Positions 16,941 to 25,706 of a stretch of 46,773 bases of DNA are shown piece by piece. Location: the NCBI GenBank assembly GCA_964590005.1, contig CAZPVJ010000127.1:1-46773 (forward strand), given 5' to 3'. The notes under the pieces are model-generated. The model was not told the DNA's origin, made no database searches, and saw only the letters and a list, made by a program, of their open reading frames with translations. The DNA is from CALJFL01 sp964590005 (lineage in GTDB: Bacteria > Pseudomonadota > Gammaproteobacteria > Pseudomonadales > Halieaceae). Numbering within the stretch: position 1 is the first letter of the stretch; each line of letters opens with the position of its first letter. Made by a program: the position numbers and the translations under genes.

Positions 16941-17987
16941 GTGAACGAACTGACCATCACACGACCCGACGACTGGCACGTCCACCTTCGGGATGGCGAT
17001 GCGCTGCCCAATACCTGCGCCGATATGGCACGCTATTTCCAGCGTGCCATCGTGATGCCCAATCTGACACCACCCGCGCGCACGGTTGCCGAAGCTGTGG
17101 CGTATCGCGATCGCATCGAGGCCGCTATGGATGGCTTGCCGCGTCGCTTCGATCCGCTGATGACGCTATACCTCACGGACCAGACCGATGCTGCCGAAAT
17201 TCAACTGGCGGCGGCTGCGGAACATGTTCATGCCGTCAAGCTGTATCCTGCCGGTGCCACTACCAACTCAGACGCAGGTGTCGCGGAACTGGACAGCCTG
17301 TTTCCGGTGCTTGCCGCCATGGAGGAAGTAGACCTGCCACTACTGATCCACGGTGAAGTCACTGACCATGAGATCGATATCTTCGATAGGGAAAAAGTGT
17401 TCATAGACCGCCACCTTGCACCTATTTCCGAGCGTTTTCCCGGACTGCGCATCGTGCTCGAGCACATCACAACCCGCGACGCGGTCGAGTTCGTGCGAGA
17501 AGCCCCAGCGAACGTGGCTGCAACGATTACCGCACATCACTTGATGTTCAACCGCAATCACATGCTGGTTGGCGGAATCAGGCCACACTACTACTGCCTG
17601 CCCATACTGAAACGCAACATCCACCAGAACGAACTGCGTGAAGCCGCAAGCTCGGGCAACCCAAAATTTTTCCTTGGAACCGATTCAGCGCCACACAGCA
17701 CTGTCACCAAGGAAAACAGCTGTGGTTGCGCCGGCGTCTACTCCGCTCACGCCGCAATCGAGCTCTATGCCGAGGTGTTCGAAGAACTGGACGCGCTGGA
17801 CAAACTGGAAGGGTTTGCCAGCCACTTTGGACCGGACTTCTACCATATGCCACGCAACACGGACACGATCACGCTGCGCAAGGAAGCCTGGTCGGTGCCA
17901 GCGCAACTCCCACTGGGTGACAAAACATTAACGCCGCTGCGGGCCGGCGAGGACATCGCCTGGCGCGTTGTCGACGCGGGCAGCTGA
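16941..17987 (+). CDS. pyrC: Dihydroorotase
   Basis: A 348-residue class II dihydroorotase that closes carbamoyl-aspartate to dihydroorotate in pyrimidine synthesis. The zinc-binding opening DDWHVHLRDGDALPNT, the segment KLYPAGATTNSDAG containing the carboxylated lysine, LIHGEV and FLGTDSAPHS are all intact, and the length equals that of the E. coli enzyme (348). The start is a GTG at 16941 with AAGG 7 bases upstream. The rnt gene begins four bases after its stop, so the two genes are probably co-transcribed. It diverges from argG. Confidence 0.97.
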   Translation: MNELTITRPDDWHVHLRDGDALPNTCADMARYFQRAIVMPNLTPPARTVAEAVAYRDRIEAAMDGLPRRFDPLMTLYLTDQTDAAEIQLAAAAEHVHAVKLYPAGATTNSDAGVAELDSLFPVLAAMEEVDLPLLIHGEVTDHEIDIFDREKVFIDRHLAPISERFPGLRIVLEHITTRDAVEFVREAPANVAATITAHHLMFNRNHMLVGGIRPHYYCLPILKRNIHQNELREAASSGNPKFFLGTDSAPHSTVTKENSCGCAGVYSAHAAIELYAEVFEELDALDKLEGFASHFGPDFYHMPRNTDTITLRKEAWSVPAQLPLGDKTLTPLRAGEDIAWRVVDAGS

Positions 17988-17991
17988 ACTT

Positions 17992-18636
17992 TTGAACAAT
18001 CAGGGTGGCAACCAGATCTGCGATCGCTTCCGGGGCTTTCTGCCCGTCGTCATCGATGTGGAAACCGGCGGCTTCGTCGCGGCCACCGATGCCATTCTGG
18101 AGGTTGCGGCATCGGTCGTGCGTATGGATGACAGCGGACTGCTGTCTGTGCACCGGACCTACAACTTCAACATCACACCGTTCGAAGGTGCCAACATAGA
18201 ACAGTCCGCGCTGGATTTTACCGGCATTGATCCCTACCACCCTTTTCGCGAATCGCTGCCGGAGGAGGAGGCGTTGACCGAGCTGTTTCGTGTTGTACGC
18301 AAGGAAATCCGCGACCAGAACTGTAACCGCGCAATACTCGTAGGCCACAATGCGCATTTTGATGCCGGGTTCGTCAACGCGGCCGTAGAGCGATGTGGTA
18401 TCAAACGCAACCCCTTCCACCCGTTTTCCTTTTTCGACACCGCCACACTGTCCGGCCTGGCCTACGGCCAAACGGTACTTGCCAAAGCCTGCGCTGAAGC
18501 GGGCATCAACTTCGATAATAACGAGGCTCACTCTGCGGCCTACGATGCTGAGCGCACCGCCGAGCTGTTTTGCGATATCGTTAACCGCTGGAAAGAGAGT
18601 GGCGGTTGGCTTCCGGATTTTGACCCCGGTGCCTAA
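17992..18636 (+). CDS. rnt: Ribonuclease T
   Basis: A 214-residue 3'-to-5' exoribonuclease of the DEDDh superfamily that trims tRNA and other stable RNA 3' ends. Exo I is VVIDVETGGF (Asp and Glu metal ligands), Exo II is LVGHNAHFDAGF and Exo III is AHSAAYDAERTAELF, so all four acidic residues and the histidine are present. The start is uncertain: a TTG at 17992 gives nearly the E. coli length (215), while a TTG at 17968 would overlap pyrC by 20 bp. Neither has a strong Shine-Dalgarno sequence, which suggests coupling to pyrC. Its stop overlaps the convergent Lon-N gene stop by 4 bp. Confidence 0.93.
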   Translation: MNNQGGNQICDRFRGFLPVVIDVETGGFVAATDAILEVAASVVRMDDSGLLSVHRTYNFNITPFEGANIEQSALDFTGIDPYHPFRESLPEEEALTELFRVVRKEIRDQNCNRAILVGHNAHFDAGFVNAAVERCGIKRNPFHPFSFFDTATLSGLAYGQTVLAKACAEAGINFDNNEAHSAAYDAERTAELFCDIVNRWKESGGWLPDFDPGA

Positions 18637-19250
18637 TCCTCGCCGCTGATCTGGTTGAGAATAATATCCAGCTCGCGGACCAGGGCATCCAGGTTTTCCG
18701 ACCCAAGCAGCTCGTACTTCAGCGCCTCATCCAGGGGCAAAAGCTGGACCAGCGTGAAAGCGACCTGCCACGCATTGTCGTAGTCGACCGCCAGGTTCAT
18801 GCGCTGCACGTGGGGATGAGTCTCCAGGCTACGCAGCACATCGACCAACGATTGCCAGACATCCAACACAGGCGACGGCTCCAACGTCGAAGCCATACTG
18901 ACTTTACCCATTACCAGTCCGCTCTCCGCGCGAGCGGTTTCATGCAACTCGAAGGTCTCCGCTCCCTGGATCGTGATTCCCAACAACCCGTTGGGCAATT
19001 GGTCCCAGTCGATGATGCGAGCGTAGGTGCCATAGTCCCCCAGGTCCGGTGAAGCGCTACCGCGCTCTACGACCTCGGCGCCTCGCCTTATCCAGACCAC
19101 GCCAAACCCGCTGCCCGCACGCATACAGTCCTTCACCAGGTCCAGATAGCGTTGCTCAAAGATCTGCAGGGGCATGTGCCCAAAGGGCACAAGCACCGAC
19201 GAAAGGGGGAAAAGTGGTATTTCAGTCACAGTGTTATCCAGGTGTCTCAA
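18633..19250 (-). CDS. Lon protease N-terminal-like substrate-binding domain protein
   Basis: A 205-residue stand-alone version of the Lon N-terminal domain (LON/PUA-like fold). The opening EIPLFPLSSVLVPFGHMPLQ and the segment IFEQRYLDLV are typical of this family. There is no ATPase or peptidase domain. Such proteins are common in proteobacteria and are presumed to bind proteins, but the function is not known. The start is taken as TTG 19250 because it overlaps the stop of the upstream gene as TTGA. A GTG at 19229 is an alternative, and neither has a good ribosome site, so translation probably depends on coupling. It is last in the mpl operon and converges on rnt. Confidence 0.85.
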   Translation of the reverse strand: MRHLDNTVTEIPLFPLSSVLVPFGHMPLQIFEQRYLDLVKDCMRAGSGFGVVWIRRGAEVVERGSASPDLGDYGTYARIIDWDQLPNGLLGITIQGAETFELHETARAESGLVMGKVSMASTLEPSPVLDVWQSLVDVLRSLETHPHVQRMNLAVDYDNAWQVAFTLVQLLPLDEALKYELLGSENLDALVRELDIILNQISGED

Positions 19251-19504
19251 TCAGGTTCGCTGACCAGCTCCAGCATGCGTAGATTGGTCAATGCCTCGCT
19301 ACGATCACCCCCGCAGACTTCCGGCTCGGGAACAAAGGCTGCACATGCGGTGGGGCGACGCTCGTCACCGAACAACTGACAACGCAAATCGTCTTGCAGG
19401 TGGACGCACCGCACCCCCGCTGGCTTGCCTTCGGGCATACCGTAAAAGGGCCGCTGAATGGATGGCGCAATACAACAGGCGCCGCAACCGGGCCGACACA
19501 ACAC
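19247..19504 (-). CDS. YkgJ-type cysteine cluster protein
   Basis: An 85-residue protein of the YkgJ/UPF0153 cysteine-cluster family, thought to bind zinc or iron. It has the pattern CRPGCGACC at the start, then RCVHLQDDLRCQLF and RPTACAAF, giving the clustered cysteines that define the family. No enzymatic function is established. The start is a GTG 1 bp after the stop of the MMPL exporter gene (a TTG one codon later is possible), and the stop overlaps the start of the Lon-N domain gene as TTGA. It is thus embedded in the operon and probably translated by re-initiation. Confidence 0.87.
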   Translation of the reverse strand: MLCRPGCGACCIAPSIQRPFYGMPEGKPAGVRCVHLQDDLRCQLFGDERRPTACAAFVPEPEVCGGDRSEALTNLRMLELVSEPD

Positions 19505-19505
19505 G

Positions 19506-22106
19506 CTACTCGCCCTCGGGACCCAACGGCTTAAACAGTATAATCAGTTGTGGCAACAACAGCAGGGCGCCCACGACGGCGGCGATCATGGCCAGGACAG
19601 TCAGCAACCCAAAGTAGATGCTGGGATTAAAATTGGACAAGGTCAGCATGGAAAAACCGATGACAACAGTCACCGTGGTGTAATACATGGCCCTGCCAAT
19701 ACTGTCATGGCAACGATACATGGTGGCCCGATAATCCCGGTCCCTGGGAAACTCGCGCATAAACCTGTGAACGTAGTGGATACAGTCATCGACGCCGATA
19801 CCCACAACAATGGCGGCAATAGTGATGGTCATGATATCGAGCGGAATCCCCAGGCCGCCCATAACACCCAGCACCAGGCCGGCAGCGAGGATATTCGGTG
19901 CCAGTGCGATGAGGGCCAGCGATACTGAGCGGAACAGCAACCAGAACATGACCAGGATGGCCAGAAATACGGCGCCCAGCGTTAATATCTGTGATCGAAA
20001 CAGGCTCTGCAACACGTTGTTATACAGCACCAGCATTCCGGTGAACTGAACGCGCTCGGGTTCCAGTCCCAGGTCTTCGACCAACTCCTTGTGAAGCTGC
20101 TGGAGAAACTCATTGCGACGCAAATCCTCACTGGTCTCCATTACCCTCACAGTGACCCGGGCCTGTTCGAGATTCTCGGAAAAGTAGGGGCTTACCATCA
20201 GGTTTTCGATATCCTCGGGCAGGCTCTTCTGCACCAGCGCCAATTCGACCGAGCCAATATCTTCCCCAAGCAGGTCCTTGACCACCGCGAAAGTCGTCGA
20301 CAGCGATAACACCTTGCCGGTTTCAGGGCGGTCATTCACATGATCGTGTATCGCATCCAATTCGCGCATGCCCTGCAAACTGAACCAGTAACTGGGCACA
20401 AAGGTCTCTCCGCCGGGGGCGGCAAAATCATCGACGTCGCTGTCGAATTCATCCGCCCACTCGTCGTCAGCCACCGAATCGCCAGAGAAGAAATCGTCGT
20501 CCTCGGCAAACGGGTCATCGTCCTCTACCGGCGCTGCGGACTCGCCGCTCGCAGCGGGAAGCTCCAGTCCCGGCAGCGGCGCGTCGAGGTCCGGCGGGTC
20601 AATGACAATATCCAGTGGAATCGTGCCGCCCAGTTTGGAGTCCAATAACTCCATGCCCTGGTAGATTTCAGTCGTGTCGTGAAAGTAATCGATAAAACGG
20701 TTCTCGACTTCCAATCGCGAGATTCCCCAGACGATGGCAGCCGACAGCATCAGGCTAATCGCGATAATCAGTCCACCAAACCGGTCTGTCACGCGGGCAA
20801 AACGCACTGTCATCGCCTGATGCACCTTGTTGTACTTGAACGGCCTGCCCTTTGGCCAGACCAGCATCATGCACGGTACAATGACAAACGCCATGGACAG
20901 CGCGACCGCAATACCCACGGTCATCATCCAGCCAAAGTCGATCACCGGCTGAATACCCGACACGACCAGTGAAACAAAGGCGACAATGGTGGTCACCCCG
21001 GTATAGACGCAGGGTACTGCCATCAGCCGAACCGTATCGCGCACCCGAAGATACAGGTCTCCCTCGGGCTCAGCAGCGTGTAACTCCCGGTAGCGGACCA
21101 CAAGGTGAATCGCGATTGCCAGGGTGATGATCAGTAACACGGCCACGAAGTTGGATGAAATCACCGTCATCCGCCAGTCGAGCGCCCCCAACAGCCCGAG
21201 CATGATCACTACCGTGGCGGAACAGGTCACCAGGGGGATCGCCACCCAGCGAACCCGCTGGAAAATAAGGGCCAGCACCACCAGCATCACACCCAGGATT
21301 GCGCTGCCGAACAAGATCAGGTCTGCCTGCACAAAGTCGACCATATCGGCGGCAATCATCGGCACCCCGCCCACAAAAAGCTTCGCGTGATCGCGATAGT
21401 CGTAGGCAATCTCGCGAACACGGGCCACCAGTTCGCCCTGCTGGTCCAGGGTGAGCGCGGTATGCGCCTTGAAATCGCGCTCAACGCGGGCCAGCTCACT
21501 GCGCTGGCCATCCGTCAGTGACCCGTCTCTGCGCAGCGCACGCAAGGCTTCGCGCTGTTGCAACAGGTCGAAATAGTACTCGTCGCGCTGCAGGTTGATC
21601 TGCACTGCGGTGAGCGTACCGTCGCGACTGGCCAGAAGGTCGGCGTAAATTGGGCTGCTGGTAAATTCTTCCAGCGCCATATCCCGATCAAGTCCGGGGG
21701 TCCGCAAAGACGGCAGAGGGTCCGGCGAGGTGATATCGCCCAGGGATACGGGCGGGCTCTCCAGCAGCGGGACATCCCAAACGGTTGTCACCGACGAAAC
21801 GCCGGGCAGCTGGCGCAATTGATCAGCCATCTCCTGCAATGGCTCAAGAGAGGCGTCGCTCAGTAAAGGTGCCTGCGGCTGCCAGGTGATCAGCAGGAAA
21901 TCCTCGGAGCTGTACTCGCCGCTGACCTCCCGGAAGAAGTCCAGGGCCGGGTCGCCCTGCAGCATCAAGGAATCCGCCGATGCATCGAGCTTGATTTTGC
22001 CCAATTGGCTGGCGGCGGCCACCACCAGCAACGCCACCACGGTCAGGGCAAGGGCGGGTCGGCGTAGCACCAGGGTTTCGTAGGTAGCCAGCAATGAGTT
22101 GAACAT
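19506..22106 (-). CDS. MMPL/RND superfamily exporter with acidic periplasmic insert
   Basis: An 866-residue inner-membrane protein of the MMPL-like RND exporter group (COG1033 type). It has an N-terminal helix (about 15-35), a periplasmic loop, a helix block at about 255-430, a second large loop, and a second helix block near the C-terminus that includes VGIGVDDCIHYVHRF, the typical acidic proton-relay region. Such proteins move lipids, hopanoids or similar hydrophobic cargo. The second loop holds an acidic stretch at about residues 525-565 (for example EDDDPFAEDDDFF), nearly all Asp, Glu and small residues. The ATG overlaps the mpl stop as TGATG. Cargo cannot be deduced; the link to mpl suggests an envelope role. 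Confidence 0.88.
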   Translation of the reverse strand: MFNSLLATYETLVLRRPALALTVVALLVVAAASQLGKIKLDASADSLMLQGDPALDFFREVSGEYSSEDFLLITWQPQAPLLSDASLEPLQEMADQLRQLPGVSSVTTVWDVPLLESPPVSLGDITSPDPLPSLRTPGLDRDMALEEFTSSPIYADLLASRDGTLTAVQINLQRDEYYFDLLQQREALRALRRDGSLTDGQRSELARVERDFKAHTALTLDQQGELVARVREIAYDYRDHAKLFVGGVPMIAADMVDFVQADLILFGSAILGVMLVVLALIFQRVRWVAIPLVTCSATVVIMLGLLGALDWRMTVISSNFVAVLLIITLAIAIHLVVRYRELHAAEPEGDLYLRVRDTVRLMAVPCVYTGVTTIVAFVSLVVSGIQPVIDFGWMMTVGIAVALSMAFVIVPCMMLVWPKGRPFKYNKVHQAMTVRFARVTDRFGGLIIAISLMLSAAIVWGISRLEVENRFIDYFHDTTEIYQGMELLDSKLGGTIPLDIVIDPPDLDAPLPGLELPAASGESAAPVEDDDPFAEDDDFFSGDSVADDEWADEFDSDVDDFAAPGGETFVPSYWFSLQGMRELDAIHDHVNDRPETGKVLSLSTTFAVVKDLLGEDIGSVELALVQKSLPEDIENLMVSPYFSENLEQARVTVRVMETSEDLRRNEFLQQLHKELVEDLGLEPERVQFTGMLVLYNNVLQSLFRSQILTLGAVFLAILVMFWLLFRSVSLALIALAPNILAAGLVLGVMGGLGIPLDIMTITIAAIVVGIGVDDCIHYVHRFMREFPRDRDYRATMYRCHDSIGRAMYYTTVTVVIGFSMLTLSNFNPSIYFGLLTVLAMIAAVVGALLLLPQLIILFKPLGPEGE

Positions 22107-23482
22107 CAGCTTCTAGTCGCTTCCAGTTGCGCCAGCAGCTTTTGGTGAATACCACCGAAGCTGCCGTTGCTCATAATGATTATTCGATCGCCCGGGTGTG
22201 ACGCCGCTGCAACCTGTTGCGCCAGCAAGTCGATATCGCTACCCACACTCGCCGGCACAGGGCTTTCACTGACCACTGACTCCAATGACCAGTCCATCCC
22301 AGCCGGTTGATACCAATACACCTGATCGGCGTCGCCAGTCGCAGCCGCCAATTGCGCCCGGTGTTCACCCATACGCATGGTATTTGATCTCGGCTCTATC
22401 AGGGCTATCAAGCGACCCTCGCCCTGCCCGGCTCGCAGACCCTGCAAGGTAGTCGCTATCGCCGTCGGGTGATGCGCAAAATCGTCATACACCGTGACTT
22501 CGTCGATGGTACCCAGCACCTCAAGCCGCCTCTTGACGCCTTTGAAGCACGCCAGGGCCTCGGCAGCGACCGGCAGGGTCACCCCCACATGATGACTCGC
22601 CGCCATCGCCGCCAGTGCATTTTCGACATTGTGCTGACCACAATGGTTCCAACGGACCGACACCGGTTCCTGCCCGGGTACCTGCACGCTGAACGCACTT
22701 CCATCGGCACGGAGCAGGCGCGCATTCCAGGCGGTTGCATCGCTGCCGACTGACAGACGGGTTACCGGCGTCCAGCAGCCCATCGCCATCAGCTCATCAA
22801 TGGCTTCGACGCCCACCGGGTGAATGACCTGCCCCTCGCCCGGGACGCAACGCACCAGGTGATGAAACTGTCGCTGGATAGCGGCAAGATCCGGGAAAAT
22901 ATCCGCGTGATCGAACTCGAGGTTGTTGATAACCAATGTGCGCGGACGATAGTGGACAAACTTCGAACGTTTATCAAAAAAGGCCGTATCGTACTCGTCC
23001 GCTTCGACCACGAAGAAATCACTGCTACCAGCGCGGGCAGAAAGGCCAAAATCCGCCGGTACACCCCCTATGAGAAAGCCGGGAGACAATCCGGCGTACT
23101 CCAGGATCCAGGCCACCATACTGCTGGTTGTCGTCTTGCCATGCGTGCCGGACAGGGCCAGCACCCACCTTTCATGCAGAATGTTTTCCGCCAGCCACTG
23201 CGGTCCGGACGTATAGGACAGGCCTGCATTGAGCAGGTATTCAATCGCCGGATTACCCCGTGACAGTGCGTTGCCCACCACGACCTGATCGGGGGCCGGC
23301 TGCAAGTGGGAGGCATCATAGCCTTCCATCAGTTCTATGCCCGCGTCGCGCAGTTGATCGCTCATGGGCGGATAGACATTGGCATCTGAACCCGTGACCC
23401 GGTATCCGCACTCACGAGCCAACAGCGCTATGCCGCCCATGAATGTCCCACAGATACCGAGAATATGAATGTGCCCTTTCAA
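22106..23482 (-). CDS. mpl: UDP-MurNAc:L-Ala-gamma-D-Glu-meso-DAP ligase (murein recycling)
   Basis: A 458-residue ligase that attaches recycled murein tripeptide to UDP-N-acetylmuramate. The N-terminus HIHILGICGTFMGGIALLAR is diagnostic of Mpl rather than MurC, and SGTHGKTTT is the ATP-binding P-loop. VVEADEYDTAFF and DDFAHHPTAI are the other Mur ligase motifs. The start is a TTG at 23482, preceded by a perfect AAGGAGG 5 bases away, which gives almost exactly the E. coli length (457). The longer frame starting at 23575 is rejected. It is the first gene of the operon with the MMPL exporter, YkgJ-type and Lon-N genes, and it diverges from pfp. Confidence 0.95.
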   Translation of the reverse strand: MKGHIHILGICGTFMGGIALLARECGYRVTGSDANVYPPMSDQLRDAGIELMEGYDASHLQPAPDQVVVGNALSRGNPAIEYLLNAGLSYTSGPQWLAENILHERWVLALSGTHGKTTTSSMVAWILEYAGLSPGFLIGGVPADFGLSARAGSSDFFVVEADEYDTAFFDKRSKFVHYRPRTLVINNLEFDHADIFPDLAAIQRQFHHLVRCVPGEGQVIHPVGVEAIDELMAMGCWTPVTRLSVGSDATAWNARLLRADGSAFSVQVPGQEPVSVRWNHCGQHNVENALAAMAASHHVGVTLPVAAEALACFKGVKRRLEVLGTIDEVTVYDDFAHHPTAIATTLQGLRAGQGEGRLIALIEPRSNTMRMGEHRAQLAAATGDADQVYWYQPAGMDWSLESVVSESPVPASVGSDIDLLAQQVAAASHPGDRIIIMSNGSFGGIHQKLLAQLEATRS

Positions 23483-23496
23483 CAGGCCCTCCTTAA
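23482..23496 (-). promoter_or_regulatory. Strong Shine-Dalgarno with TTG start of mpl
   Basis: The minus strand reads TTAAGGAGGG (23487-23496) and, five bases later, TTG at 23482-23480. This near-perfect ribosome site decides the mpl start and compensates for the weak initiation codon. Confidence 0.85.
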
Positions 23497-23657
23497 CGTG
23501 ACGCGGCACATGGTAGCACGCAGCAGGTGGCGACGCCCCGCTGAGAGCTGACGCCCGGGAAAACGCTGTGCACAAGCTCCCCTGATTGACGTAAAATGCC
23601 GACTCTCGATTACTTCAGGGTCCATAGCGGCTCGCCAGCACGGAAACCAGTTAGCCA

Positions 23658-24920
23658 ATGGCCAGGAAAAACGCCTTCTATGCTCAGTCTGGCGGTGTCA
23701 CCGCCGTCATCAATGCCTCCGCCTGCGGGGTAATAGAAACAGCCCGTCAGAATCGGGACAAAATTGGCAAAGTCTACGCCGGCCGCAACGGGATCATCGG
23801 CGCGTTGCAGGAAGACCTGATTGATACCGGCAAGGAGAGTACAGCGGCGATACGTGGCCTGTTGAGCACCCCGTCCGGCGCCTTCGGCTCCTGTCGATAC
23901 AAGCTCAAAAGCCTGGAGGAAAATCGCGCCGAATACGAGCGGCTGATCGAGGTATTCAAGGCCCACAACATCGGTTATTTCTTTTATAACGGCGGTGGTG
24001 ATTCGGCCGACACCTGTTTGAAGGTGTCGCAGCTCAGCCAAACACTGGGCTATCCATTGCAGGCAATCCACGTGCCGAAGACCATCGATAATGACCTGCC
24101 GCTCACCGATAACTGTCCTGGTTTTGGCTCTGTTGCGAAGTACACCGCCATCTCAACCCGCGAAGCTGCCATGGACGTTGCTTCAATGTGTGAGACTTCC
24201 ACCAAGGTATTCATCCTAGAAGTGATGGGCAGGCATGCCGGCTGGATAGCCGCTGCCGGAGGCCTCGCGGCAGAGCACGAAGGCGACGCGCCGCATATCA
24301 TCCTGTTTCCGGAAATCGCTTTTGACCGCAAGAAGTTCCTGGCCCGCGTAAAGCGCGCGGTTAAACAGCACGGCTACTGCGTCATCGTGGCCTCAGAGGG
24401 AACGCAGTACAAGGACGGTACATTCCTCACGGACTCCGGTGTCACCGACGCCTTCGGCCATGCCCAACTGGGCGGGCTGGCGCCAACCCTGGCCAACATG
24501 ATCAAGTCAGAGCTGGGCTACAAGTACCACTGGGCGGTTGCCGACTATCTGCAGAGATCCGCACGCCACATCGCCTCGCAGACCGACGTCGACCAGGCCT
24601 ACGCGGTAGGCGCCGCGGCAGTTGAATACGCCCTGGCAGGAAAAAACGCGGTAATGCCGGGCATTCGCCGAGGTAAGGGTAAGCGCTATCGGTGGTTCCT
24701 GGAGGAAGTACCGCTGGAAAAAGTCGCCAACCGGGAAAAAATGATGCCGCGCAATTTCATAACCCGAGACGGTTTCGGCATAACCGACTCGGCGCGCGAT
24801 TATCTTCGACCGCTGATTGCCGGCGAGGCCTACCCAAGCTACAGCCGTGGCATGCCGAACTACGTACGCCTGAAAAACACCCCGGTGCCACGAAAAACCC
24901 GCCGTCGCTTCAAGGTCTAG
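23658..24920 (+). CDS. pfp: PPi-dependent 6-phosphofructokinase
   Basis: A 420-residue phosphofructokinase of the pyrophosphate-dependent type, which interconverts fructose 6-phosphate and fructose 1,6-bisphosphate using PPi. The opening AFYAQSGGVTAVINASACG, the catalytic segment PKTIDND (140-146) and PGFGSVAKY are complete. The donor-site loop is NGGGDS (111-116). The Asp in the place usually taken by Gly in ATP enzymes (GGDG) indicates PPi use; the preceding position, usually Asp, is Gly. MGRHAGWIAAAGG is the substrate-binding region. The ATG at 23658 has only a weak GGAAA upstream. It lies directly upstream of inorganic pyrophosphatase and diverges from mpl. Confidence 0.93.
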   Translation: MARKNAFYAQSGGVTAVINASACGVIETARQNRDKIGKVYAGRNGIIGALQEDLIDTGKESTAAIRGLLSTPSGAFGSCRYKLKSLEENRAEYERLIEVFKAHNIGYFFYNGGGDSADTCLKVSQLSQTLGYPLQAIHVPKTIDNDLPLTDNCPGFGSVAKYTAISTREAAMDVASMCETSTKVFILEVMGRHAGWIAAAGGLAAEHEGDAPHIILFPEIAFDRKKFLARVKRAVKQHGYCVIVASEGTQYKDGTFLTDSGVTDAFGHAQLGGLAPTLANMIKSELGYKYHWAVADYLQRSARHIASQTDVDQAYAVGAAAVEYALAGKNAVMPGIRRGKGKRYRWFLEEVPLEKVANREKMMPRNFITRDGFGITDSARDYLRPLIAGEAYPSYSRGMPNYVRLKNTPVPRKTRRRFKV

Positions 24921-24934
24921 CCGACGCCCCAACG

Positions 24935-24965
24935 CCCGGGCAGCGGCACTCCGCCTGCGGGAATT
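24935..24965 (+). terminator. Possible terminator after pfp
   Basis: CCCGGGCAGCGG and CCGCCTGCGGG can pair as a bulged stem with a CACT loop (24935-24961), followed by AATTTT. The position 15 bp after the pfp stop suits a terminator. The short T-run and bulges leave it uncertain. Confidence 0.4.
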
Positions 24966-25004
24966 TTGCCAAGCCTGAAACAAGATTTTAGCGGCCGTCC
25001 CCTG

Positions 25005-25010
25005 TACAAT
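25005..25010 (+). promoter_or_regulatory. Possible -10 element for ppa
   Basis: TACAAT lies 37 bp before the ppa start codon and downstream of the possible pfp terminator, consistent with a separate promoter. No convincing -35 hexamer is present at 16-18 bp, so support is weak. Confidence 0.25.
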
Positions 25011-25046
25011 CCGCACCCCCATAGTGACTGCAATTCGAGGAACCCG

Positions 25047-25685
25047 ATGTACAAGAATACCGACTACAACCGCTGGCGAAGACACCCCTGGCACGGCCTG
25101 CATGCACGCGGCGACGAAGCGCCTGAGGATGTAGTACAGGTCTATGTAGAGATGACCCCATCAGACGTGGTCAAGTACGAGTTGGACAAGAATTCAGGCT
25201 TCCTGATGGTCGATCGGCCACAGCGCACAACCTCAAGCCCGCCCGCACTTTATGGCTTTATTCCTCGTACCTACTGTGCAGAGGAGGTCGCCAAGCGCTG
25301 CCCCGACGTCGACATCGCCGACGGTGATCCGTTGGATATCTGCGTGTACTCAGAGCGCCACATCACCCGCGCTGACATTATCCTCAATGCCCGGGTGGTT
25401 GGCGGTATCCAGATGATCGATGGCGGCGAGGCCGACGACAAAATCGTAGCCGTGCTGGAAGGCGATAATATCTGGGGCGACGTCGAGGACATCACTGATC
25501 TACCGGAAATCAAAACCGAGCGATTGCAACATTACTTTTCTACCTACAAGATGCAGCCGGGTAAAGATGTCGATATCAAGGTCGATTTTGTTTACGGACG
25601 CGAGGAGGCCCTCAAGGTCATCGCGGCTTCGGAAAAGGATTACTGGCACCATTTTGGCAAGCTTCACGACGAAGCCAAGCGCTAA
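25047..25685 (+). CDS. ppa: Inorganic pyrophosphatase, family I
   Basis: A 212-residue soluble pyrophosphatase that hydrolyses PPi to phosphate. The metal-binding signature DGDPLDICV, the GFIPRTYC strand and the C-terminal lysine/tyrosine-rich segment KDYWHHFGKL match family I. The protein is longer than E. coli Ppa (about 175 residues), resembling a sub-branch with an N-terminal extension (RRHPWHGLHARGD). The ATG at 25047 has CGAGG 6 bases upstream; the longer frame beginning at 24966 is rejected. Its neighbour is a PPi-using phosphofructokinase, so one gene uses PPi for glycolytic flux while the other removes it. It converges on the M15 peptidase gene with a short gap. Confidence 0.93.
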   Translation: MYKNTDYNRWRRHPWHGLHARGDEAPEDVVQVYVEMTPSDVVKYELDKNSGFLMVDRPQRTTSSPPALYGFIPRTYCAEEVAKRCPDVDIADGDPLDICVYSERHITRADIILNARVVGGIQMIDGGEADDKIVAVLEGDNIWGDVEDITDLPEIKTERLQHYFSTYKMQPGKDVDIKVDFVYGREEALKVIAASEKDYWHHFGKLHDEAKR

Positions 25686-25706
25686 TCCTGTCCCCCGCCG
25701 GCGCCT

